From assembly GCA_024636405.1 (NCBI GenBank), contig JAGXHC010000177.1:1-5993 (forward strand): a DNA stretch of 5,993 bases, given 5' to 3'. The translations under genes were made by a program, and so were the position numbers. The notes under the pieces were generated by a model, which saw nothing but the letters and a program-made list of their open reading frames with translations, had not been told where the DNA came from and made no database searches. Positions 1 through 5,413 of the stretch are shown here, piece by piece. This stretch comes from Sulfitobacter sp. (GTDB lineage: Bacteria; Pseudomonadota; Alphaproteobacteria; Rhodobacterales; Rhodobacteraceae). Each line of letters starts with the position of its first letter. Position 1 is the first letter of the stretch.

Positions 1-102
1 GAAATTCCATTGAGTGATATATTCGGGAGAGGTGTAGGCGCGCCAGGCATCTTGAACAGAAGCGGCGACGGTCGTTTCAACGGTGATGGTCTGTGTGGTC
101 AT
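1..102 (-). CDS. SRPBCC/AHSA1-like domain protein, N-terminal part (runs off left edge)
   Basis: Reading the minus strand from an ATG at 102-100 gives 34 uninterrupted codons beginning MTTQTITVETTV and continuing to the edge, with the stretch DAWRAYTSPEYITQWNF. That pattern (a first beta strand of alternating T/V/E residues, then a helix 'xxAWxAYTxPExIxxW') is typical of the START-like SRPBCC family related to the Aha1 C-terminal domain, which folds into a cavity that binds hydrophobic ligands. No specific ligand or partner can be inferred. A GGAG lies 6 nt upstream of this ATG, favouring it over an in-frame ATG four codons earlier (114-112). The gene is divergent from the peroxiredoxin-like gene and shares its 209-bp intergenic region. 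Only the N-terminus is visible, so the family call rests on one strand-helix pattern. Confidence 0.72.
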   Translation of the reverse strand, partial: MTTQTITVETTVAASVQDAWRAYTSPEYITQWNF

Positions 103-252
103 GATGATCTCCATTCGCAATGTATTTGGCCATTGTTAGCAGCTCCCTGTCCAGCATCACAGCAATCCTCGGGTAGCGGGCAAGGCGTGAGATGCGGTCA
201 GTTGCCATTTTCCGACATCCCCGCTTATTGGCAGACCACCACTCAACTCCTA

Positions 253-280
253 CCGCATAGCGGACCAACACGATATGCGG
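253..280. repeat. Perfect 7-bp inverted repeat, possible operator or leader hairpin
   Basis: CCGCATA (253-259) and TATGCGG (274-280) are exact reverse complements separated by 14 nt. The two half-sites are 21 bp apart start to start, about two helical turns, which is a geometry common for dimeric regulators. The repeat ends 31 nt before the ATG of the peroxiredoxin-like gene, so it could overlap that promoter or form a stem in its leader. A third half-site-like ATGCGG lies at 192-197. A 7-bp match at this spacing can arise by chance in 200 bp, so confidence in function is low. Confidence 0.3.
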
Positions 281-298
281 ACACCCTTAAAAAAAAAC

Positions 299-304
299 GA
301 GGAG
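299..304 (+). promoter_or_regulatory. Shine-Dalgarno GAGGAG of the peroxiredoxin-like gene
   Basis: GAGGAG lies 7 nt before the ATG at 312 and directly follows an A-rich tract (289-297). It is a strong site that fixes the start codon. Confidence 0.8.
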
Positions 305-311
305 CATCAAG

Positions 312-839
312 ATGAATGATTTGAAACCGGCCCATCCTTTCCCGCAGATGACAGTGCCGCGCGTCGGTGGCGGCACGTTGCCGCTCGGAACACCGCAGGA
401 AGGGCGTAACTGGCAAATGGTGGTTGTCTATCGCGGCCTGCATTGCCCGATCTGCAAGAAATATCTTTACGAGATGGAAGAGATGCAGACCGAGTTTCTT
501 GCCGAGGGTGTCGAAATCGTTGCTGTCTCGGGTGATGGTCAGGCCAAAGCGCAACAGATGGTCGATGAAAAGAACCTCAATTTCCCGATCGGCTATGGCC
601 TGAGCCTCGCGCAGATGAAAACGCTCGGCCTTTATGTTTCCGATCCGCGCAGCCCGCAGGAAACGGACCGTCCTTTTCCCGAGCCCGGCCTTTACGTCAT
701 CAATGATGCTGGGGATCTGCAAATCGTCGACATCTCCAATGCGCCGTTTGCGCGGCCGGCATTGCGAGGCGTCCTGAACGGCATCAAATACATCCGCGCC
801 AATGACTATCCCATACGCGGGACACATGCCGCTGCATGA
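312..839 (+). CDS. Peroxiredoxin-like (AhpC/TSA-type) thioredoxin-fold protein
   Basis: This is a complete 175-aa protein. Residues about 31-48 read GRNWQMVVVYRGLHCPIC, the beta strand and active-site turn of an AhpC/TSA-type thioredoxin fold, with Cys45 and Cys48 in a CxxC arrangement. Further fold marks are the EGVEIVAVSGDG strand (about 66-77) and PEPGLYVINDAGDLQIVDISN (about 124-144), the usual late beta hairpin. Family members reduce peroxides or act as thiol oxidoreductases, usually in the cytoplasm; no signal peptide is visible. It lacks the classical PxxxT/SxxC peroxidatic motif, so I infer the 'peroxiredoxin-like' subgroup, whose substrate is uncertain. The start is set by GAGGAG 7 nt upstream. 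The gene is divergent from the SRPBCC gene and 118 bp upstream of ftsW, with no sign that it belongs functionally to the cell-wall operon. Confidence 0.85.
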   Translation: MNDLKPAHPFPQMTVPRVGGGTLPLGTPQEGRNWQMVVVYRGLHCPICKKYLYEMEEMQTEFLAEGVEIVAVSGDGQAKAQQMVDEKNLNFPIGYGLSLAQMKTLGLYVSDPRSPQETDRPFPEPGLYVINDAGDLQIVDISNAPFARPALRGVLNGIKYIRANDYPIRGTHAAA

Positions 840-869
840 GCAGCGCGTCAGGCCCTTGGGGCGGCACTA

Positions 870-902
870 TTGACTAGCCGCGCGGGCTCTTTCGGGTTAT
901 GC
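870..902 (+). promoter_or_regulatory. Weak candidate promoter for the ftsW operon
   Basis: The 118-bp gap between the peroxiredoxin-like gene and ftsW contains TTGACT at 870-875, a good -35 for a housekeeping sigma factor. No strong -10 follows: TTATGC at 897-902 is the nearest candidate, but the 21-nt spacing is too long. The gap is the only place in the window where the operon downstream could be initiated, other than by read-through from the peroxiredoxin-like gene. The rest of the gap shows only short GC-rich hairpins. Confidence 0.25.
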
Positions 903-957
903 TTCGCATCAAGATCCCCCAGAGGGGACGTCAAGAGGCAGTGCAAGGCAGATATCC

Positions 958-2127
958 ATGACTGAGATGGTCTATGGCGCGGCACCCGTTCAGGGTGGAG
1001 AGCCGATTCTTCCGAAATGGTGGCGGACAATCGACAAGTGGGTTTTGTCCTGCGTCCTGATCCTGTTCGCGATCGGACTTTTGCTGGGGTTCGCAGCGTC
1101 ACCTCCGCTGGCGGCAAAGAACAACTACGGTGCCTTCCATTACGTCCAGCGGCAGGCATTTTTTGGCGGGCTTGCCATGGTGGCGATGTTGCTGACGTCG
1201 ATGATGTCGCCGGTGTTGGTGCGCCGCCTGTCAGTGCTGGGGTTCCTTGTGGCCTTTGTGGCAATGGCTTTCCTGCCGTTTTTCGGCACGGATTTCGGCA
1301 AAGGGGCGGTACGCTGGTACAGCCTCGGGTTCGCGTCGCTTCAGCCGTCGGAATTCCTCAAACCCGGCTTTGTCGTGGTGGCCACATGGATGATGGCCGC
1401 ATCGCTCGAGATCAACGGGCCACCCGGACGGACATGGTCATTTGCGCTATGTATCGCGATCGTGCTGATGCTTGCGATGCAACCCGATTTCGGGCAGGCT
1501 GCGCTTGTCCTTTTTGGCTGGGGTGTGATGTACTTCGTCGCGGGCGCGCCGATTTTGGTGCTGGTCGGGATGGCTGGTCTTGTGGCCTTTGCCGGGACGC
1601 TGGCCTATTCCCATTCTGAACATTTCGCGCGCCGCATTGATGGCTTTCTGAGCGTTGAGGTCGATCCGACGGCACAGCTTGGCTATGCCACCAATGCCAT
1701 CCGGGAGGGGGGCCTCTTTGGTGTCGGGGTGGGCGAGGGCGAAGTCAAATGGTCGCTGCCCGACGCCCATACCGATTTCATCATCGCTGTCGCGGCAGAG
1801 GAATACGGTCTGATATTGGTACTGTGCATCATCATGCTTTATACTTTGGTCGTGGTCCGGTCCCTGCTGCGACTGTTGCGGGAACGTGATCCGTTTATCC
1901 GGCTGGCCGGCACGGGGCTGGCCTGTACATTTGGGGTCCAGGCAATGATCAACATGGGCGTTGCGGTCCGTTTGCTGCCCGCAAAGGGCATGACACTTCC
2001 GTTCATCAGTTACGGCGGATCCTCGGTGATCGCATCAGGCATAGCGCTGGGCATGCTGCTGGCATTCACCCGGTCGCGACCCCAAGGCAAGATCAGCGAT
2101 CTGCTGGCCCGGGGGCGGGCCAGGTGA
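958..2127 (+). CDS. ftsW: Septal peptidoglycan polymerase FtsW (SEDS family)
   Basis: This is a complete 389-aa multi-pass membrane protein. FtsW polymerises lipid II into glycan strands at the division septum together with its class B PBP partner (FtsI). Family signatures are GAVRWYSLG (116-124) followed by QPSEFLKP, the segment DAHTDF (269-274) in the large periplasmic loop that carries the conserved catalytic Asp region, and [15 protein letters not shown] (342-356) near the C-terminus. Strings of hydrophobic segments run from about residue 28 to 370. The N-terminal cytoplasmic tail (about 25 aa, ending [10 protein letters not shown]) is of the kind seen in Rhodobacterales FtsW. AAGG at 945-948 lies 9 nt before the ATG. 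The stop overlaps the murG GTG start by 4 nt (GTGA, 2124-2127). The gene appears intact, unlike the next two. Confidence 0.95.
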   Translation: MTEMVYGAAPVQGGEPILPKWWRTIDKWVLSCVLILFAIGLLLGFAASPPLAAKNNYGAFHYVQRQAFFGGLAMVAMLLTSMMSPVLVRRLSVLGFLVAFVAMAFLPFFGTDFGKGAVRWYSLGFASLQPSEFLKPGFVVVATWMMAASLEINGPPGRTWSFALCIAIVLMLAMQPDFGQAALVLFGWGVMYFVAGAPILVLVGMAGLVAFAGTLAYSHSEHFARRIDGFLSVEVDPTAQLGYATNAIREGGLFGVGVGEGEVKWSLPDAHTDFIIAVAAEEYGLILVLCIIMLYTLVVVRSLLRLLRERDPFIRLAGTGLACTFGVQAMINMGVAVRLLPAKGMTLPFISYGGSSVIASGIALGMLLAFTRSRPQGKISDLLARGRAR

Positions 2128-3224
2128 AACCGCCGCTGCTCATCATCGCGGCGGGCGGCACGGGCGGGCACATGTTTCCCGCGCAGGCGCTGGCAGAGGT
2201 CATGCTGCGCCGGGGGTGGCGGGTCAAGCTGAGCACCGATGCGCGGGGCGCGCGGTATACCGGTGCGTTCCCTGACGCGGTCGAGATCGAACAGATCAGC
2301 AGCGCGACATTCGCGCGTGGGGGTGTGGCGGCCAAGGTGCTGGCACCCTTCAAGATCGGCGCAGGCATTCTGGGCGTGATGCGCCGGATGATGATGGACC
2401 GTCCCACTGTCGTGATAGGGTTCGGCGGGTATCCAAGCATCCCCGCGCTGGCGGCGGCATTGCTGCTGAAGCGCCCACGTATCATCCACGAACAAAACGG
2501 CGTCCTTGGCCGCGTGAACGAAGTCTTCGCCACACGGGTCGATTATGTGGCCTGCGGCACATGGCCGACCAACCTGCCTGACGGGGTTACAGGATATCAT
2601 GTCGGAAATCCCGTGCGTGCCGCGGTGCTGGAACGCGGCGGGGCTGGGTATATTCCGCCGGGTGACTATCCGATGGACTTACTGGTGATGGGCGGATCTC
2701 AGGGCGCGCGTATCCTGTCAGACGTCGTCCCGCCTGCAATCGCCAGCTTGCCGATGTAGATCCTGCGCAACCTGCGTGTCAGCCATCAGGCGCGTGACGA
2801 GGACGGCCAGCGCGTCGCGGATTTCTATGCCGAGAACGGGATCACTGCCGAAGTGCAGCCGTTTTTCGAGGATGTTCCCCGCCGCATGTCCGAGGCGCAA
2901 CTGGTTATCAGCCGCGCCGGTGCCAGCACGGTTGCGGATCTCACCGTGATCGGGCGCCCGTCAATCCTGATCCCCTTTGCTGCGGCAACGGGGGATCATC
3001 AGGTTGCCAACGCGCAGGCTTTGGTTGAAAACGCCGCTGCGATTCTCATCCGGGAGGACGCAGCGACACCCGACGCGATCCGCGAACACATAGAACTGAT
3101 TTTTGCAAATCCGGGCGCTGCCACGCAAATGTCGCTCGCGGCGCTGAGGCTGGCCAAACCCGAAGCGGCGGAGACATTGGCCGATATGGTCGAAGACCTG
3201 CGAGAAAAAGGAGCTACGGCATGA
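2124..3224 (+). pseudogene. murG: murG, undecaprenyl-PP-MurNAc-pentapeptide GlcNAc transferase, interrupted by in-frame TAG
   Basis: MurG (GT28 family) adds GlcNAc to lipid I to make lipid II on the cytoplasmic side of the membrane. The GTG start at 2124 overlaps the ftsW stop. The N-terminal Rossmann domain shows [11 protein letters not shown] (10-20), GFGGYPS (99-105), HEQN (122-125) and GNPVR (161-165). The C-terminal domain opens with GGSQGA (190-195) and, after the break, carries [10 protein letters not shown] (263-272) and GDHQ (290-293). Codon 212 is TAG (2757-2759). The same frame resumes directly with [12 protein letters not shown] and runs to a TGA at 3222-3224, for a restored length of 366 residues, normal for the family. 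The lesion is therefore a substitution and not an indel. As written, the product stops at 211 aa and loses most of the UDP-GlcNAc-binding domain, so it should be inactive. No good Shine-Dalgarno precedes an internal start in the distal part. Sequencing error, recent mutation or a second functional copy elsewhere are all possible. Confidence 0.9.
3206..3213 (+). promoter_or_regulatory. Shine-Dalgarno AAAAGGAG of murC inside the 3' end of murG
   Basis: The AAGGAG core at 3208-3213 is 7 nt before the murC ATG at 3221. A strong internal site means murC could still be translated even if ribosomes leave murG at its premature stop. Confidence 0.7.
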
Positions 3225-4635
3225 ACGCAGCGACGAAACTGCCCGGTGATGTCGGGCCTATTCATTTTGTCGGCATCGGCGGCATCGGCATGTCCGGCAT
3301 TGCCGAGGTGCTGCTCAACCATGGTTATCAGGTGCAGGGATCGGACCTGAAGACATCGCCGATCACCAACCGCCTTGCAGAGCTTGGCGCGCATATATTC
3401 GAAGGCCAGCGGGCCGAAAACATCGGCAACGCGCAGGTCGTCGTGATCTCGTCCGCAATCAAGCCAGGCAACGCCGAACTGGACGCCGCGCGCACCGCCG
3501 GCCTGCCCATCGTGCGCCGTGCCGAGATGCTGGCAGAGCTGATGCGGCTGAAATCCAACATCGCCGTCGCAGGCACCCATGGCAAGACCACGACCACCAC
3601 GATGGTAGCGGCGCTTCTGGACGGCGGCGGGTTCGATCCGACGGTCGTGAACGGCGGGGTAATCCACGCCTACGGCTCCAACGCGCGCAAGGGCGAGGGC
3701 GAATGGATGGTGGTCGAAGCCGATGAAAGCGACGGAACCTTCAACCGCCTGCCGGCGACCATTGCCATCGTGACCAACATAGACCCCGAACATATGGATC
3801 ATTGGGGTACCATCGAGAACCTGCGACAGGGTTTCCTGGATTTCACCTCAAACATTCCGTTCTACGGCGTGGCCGTTTGCTGCACCGATCATCCTGAGGT
3901 GCAAAATCTGGTCGGAAAGATTACCGACCGTCGTGTCATCACCTACGGTTCAACGCACAGGCGGACGTGCGTGCAGTCGGGTTGCACTACAAGGCAGGTG
4001 TCGCGCATTTCGACATCGCTTTGCAAAACGAGGACATCATCATCGAAGGGTGCACCTTGCCGATGCCGGGCGATCACAACGTCTCCAACGCGCTGTCGGC
4101 TGTGGCTGTGGCGCGTCACCTCGGCATGAAAGGCGACGAAATACGCGCCGCGCTTGCAAGTTTTGGCGGCGTTAACCGGCGGTTTACCAAAGTCGGCGAA
4201 GTGGACGGTGTAACGATTATCGATGACTACGGCCACCATCCTGTGGAAATAGCCGCCGTGCTGAAAGCCGCACGGCAGGCGACGGAAGGGCGGGTGATCG
4301 CGGTACACCAACCGCACCGCTACACACGCCTGAGCCATCACTTTGAGGAGTTCTGTTCGTGCTTCAACGATGCCGACGTCGTAGGTATCGCCGAAGTTTA
4401 CGCGGCTGGCGAAGACCCCATAGCGGGTGCCAGCCGCGACGATCTGATCGCCGGGCTTATCCGGCACGGCCACCGGGATGCGCGCGGCGTCGAAAGCGTG
4501 GAGGATCTTGCGCGGTTGGTCCGCGAACAGGCCGGCCCTGGTGACATGGTCGTATGCCTCGGCGCTGGCACCATCAGCAGTTGGGCGAACGAATTGCCGG
4601 CCAAATTGGCAGCGCTCAAGGAGGCCGCGGCGTGA
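3221..4635 (+). pseudogene. murC: murC, UDP-N-acetylmuramate--L-alanine ligase, broken by a one-base deletion
   Basis: MurC is the ATP-dependent ligase that adds L-Ala to UDP-MurNAc. The ATG overlaps the murG stop (ATGA, 3221-3224). The first frame gives [10 protein letters not shown] (17-26, nucleotide-sugar-binding domain), the ATP P-loop GTHGKTTT (118-125, Lys122), EADESDGTF (166-174) and [11 protein letters not shown] (186-196). It reads correctly through ITYG (residue 243, ending at 3949) and then runs 59 aberrant codons to a stop at 4127-4129. The correct continuation is found in the -1 frame from AAC at 3952 and carries [11 protein letters not shown] (284-294), DDYGHHP (335-341) and QPHRYTR (364-370) to TGA at 4633-4635. 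Adding one T at 3949-3950 (GGT TTC AAC) restores a 471-aa protein of normal length. No slippery heptamer is present. As written, the product lacks its C-terminal domain and part of the central one, so it should be inactive. Confidence 0.9.
4618..4624 (+). promoter_or_regulatory. Shine-Dalgarno AAGGAGG fixing the GTG start of the first DUF2484 gene
   Basis: A near-perfect AAGGAGG inside the last codons of murC lies 7 nt before GTG at 4632. It argues for this GTG over an upstream in-frame start that would overlap murC much further. Confidence 0.8.
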
Positions 4636-4883
4636 CGTTGCTTTGGGCTTCCGTCCTGTGGGTTCTTGCGTCGGCTGCCGTGGCGATGCTGCCCATGCGG
4701 CATCAGTACATTCCCGGCGTAGCGCTCCTGATCGCCGCGCCCGTTCTCATCGTGCTTATCGGGATCGAACTGGGCTGGGTATTGGCCGTACTAGCGACCC
4801 TGGCCTTCGTTTCCATGTTTCGTAACCCCTTGCGCTATTTGTGGGCGCGCCTGCGTGGAGAACATCCGGAGATTCCGAAATGA
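4632..4883 (+). CDS. DUF2484 family small membrane protein (first copy)
   Basis: This is an 83-aa protein from a GTG start that overlaps the murC stop (GTGA). It has two hydrophobic segments, about 3-20 and 30-62, the second possibly forming two passes around the GIELGW turn (44-49). A basic tail follows with [13 protein letters not shown] (61-73). The order LW..A, AM.P near residue 20, and S..R.P..YL near the C-terminus matches what I recall of the DUF2484 family, found next to murC/murB in Rhodobacterales. Its biochemical role is unknown. The genomic position suggests a link to cell-wall precursor synthesis or division at the inner membrane, but that is inference only. The basic C-terminus would be expected to face the cytoplasm under the positive-inside rule. 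Confidence 0.8.
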   Translation: MTLLWASVLWVLASAAVAMLPMRHQYIPGVALLIAAPVLIVLIGIELGWVLAVLATLAFVSMFRNPLRYLWARLRGEHPEIPK

Positions 4884-5140
4884 GCCTCTCACTGACGCTT
4901 GCCTGCCTTTGGGCAGTAGCTGCCAATATCATCGCCATGACGCCCAGCAAGGATTACCATTGGCGCAACGCCTATATCCTGATCGCTGTGGGGATACCGA
5001 TCGTCGGTTATGTCGTGATGCAGCACGGCCCATGGGTTGGGCTGCTGGTGCTGGCGGCAGGGTGTTCGGTGTTGCGTTGGCCGGTCATCTATCTCGCGCG
5101 ATGGATACGGCGGTCCACGCGACAAGGACCAGCGGAATGA
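4880..5140 (+). CDS. DUF2484 family small membrane protein (second, divergent copy)
   Basis: This is an 86-aa protein whose ATG overlaps the preceding stop (ATGA), with GGAG at 4868-4871 and 8 nt spacing. It shares the skeleton of its neighbour: LW..A (10-14), AM.P (19-22), a Trp around position 50, and S..R.P..YL.R (63-74). The residues between are mostly different, so the two look like old tandem paralogues and not a recent duplication. Predicted membrane segments are about 3-20, 32-47 and 51-66, followed by a basic tail (RWIRRSTR). The loop SKDYHWRN (23-30) is more polar than in the first copy. The function is unknown; tandem retention suggests that the two copies are not interchangeable, possibly forming a heteromer. 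Confidence 0.75.
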   Translation: MSLSLTLACLWAVAANIIAMTPSKDYHWRNAYILIAVGIPIVGYVVMQHGPWVGLLVLAAGCSVLRWPVIYLARWIRRSTRQGPAE

Positions 5141-5412
5141 TGGGCGGTTTCATCGTGGCGCTTGTGTGCTGGATGCTGGTGTGCATCTGGTGTGGGTATC
5201 GCGCGCAGTTCAGGTGGTTCGCGATCGCGTTGATCCTTGGACTGGCGCTTGTTGTTATCTGGGTCGCGACGGTGCTGGGGGCTGACCTGCTGTCCGCCAA
5301 CGCATTGATGAGCTTTTTCTCCGCGCTGCTCTACGCATCGGCGTCTTTTGGCGTCGGCTGGCTGGCCGGGCGGTTCGTGCGGGGCTGGCAGGGCAGCAAG
5401 GTCAGGGACTGA
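5137..5412 (+). CDS. Unrecognised 91-aa membrane protein between DUF2484 and murB
   Basis: The ATG at 5137 overlaps the previous stop (ATGA). A second ATG follows immediately at 5140, but AAGGA at 5124-5128 gives better spacing (8 nt) to the first. The protein is almost entirely hydrophobic, with three probable transmembrane segments at about 4-21, 27-47 and 59-77. Short basic stretches occur at YRAQFRW (21-27) and at the C-terminus ([13 protein letters not shown]). Three cysteines (11, 16, 19) cluster in the first segment in a Trp/Cys-rich CWMLVCIWC pattern. I do not recognise a family, and it lacks the DUF2484 S..R.P..YL signature. The tight overlap, ribosome-binding site and uninterrupted membrane-protein composition support a real gene. 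Its place in the cell-wall operon is the only clue to function. Confidence 0.75.
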   Translation: MMGGFIVALVCWMLVCIWCGYRAQFRWFAIALILGLALVVIWVATVLGADLLSANALMSFFSALLYASASFGVGWLAGRFVRGWQGSKVRD

Positions 5413-5413
5413 G

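Larger units (their letters stand above)
103..311. promoter_or_regulatory. Divergent intergenic region, likely carrying both promoters
   Basis: This 209-bp stretch separates two outward-facing genes, so it should contain promoters for both. I see no convincing -35/-10 pair. TTGCCA at 202-207 is a fair -35 for the rightward gene, but the hexamer at the right spacing is poor. Notable structures are the inverted repeat at 253-280, an extra ATGCGG at 192-197 and an A9 run at 289-297. A 64-codon minus-strand open frame crosses the region, but it has no family signature and I do not call it a gene. Confidence 0.5.

Noticed and set aside
77..271. 64-codon minus-strand open frame in the divergent intergenic region
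   Set aside because: It overlaps the SRPBCC start out of frame, has no family resemblance and ends in an odd DHHDHTDHH repeat; it is better explained as chance or leader sequence.
10..315. 101-codon plus-strand open frame over the SRPBCC start and intergenic region
   Set aside because: It is antisense to the SRPBCC N-terminus, has low-complexity, unconserved-looking composition and overlaps the start of the peroxiredoxin-like gene.
876..892. AGCC-gcgcg-GGCT hairpin followed by CTTT as a terminator of the peroxiredoxin-like gene
   Set aside because: The stem is only 4 bp and the T run is too short for a convincing intrinsic terminator.
917..927. CCCC-AGA-GGGG hairpin upstream of ftsW
   Set aside because: A 4-bp stem with no T tract and no known motif; likely coincidental.
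2853..3224. Separate gene formed by the C-terminal part of murG
   Set aside because: It is the same frame as murG, has no ribosome-binding site before the GTG at 2853, and matches the standard MurG C-terminus; it is the distal part of the interrupted gene.
2999..3802. 267-codon minus-strand open frame across the murG/murC junction
   Set aside because: It lies antisense to well-conserved MurG and MurC coding sequence, a typical shadow frame in GC-rich DNA.
3938..3957. Programmed -1 frameshift in murC
   Set aside because: There is no slippery heptamer and no evident upstream Shine-Dalgarno-like stimulator or downstream strong hairpin at the shift point, and MurC is not known to use frameshifting.
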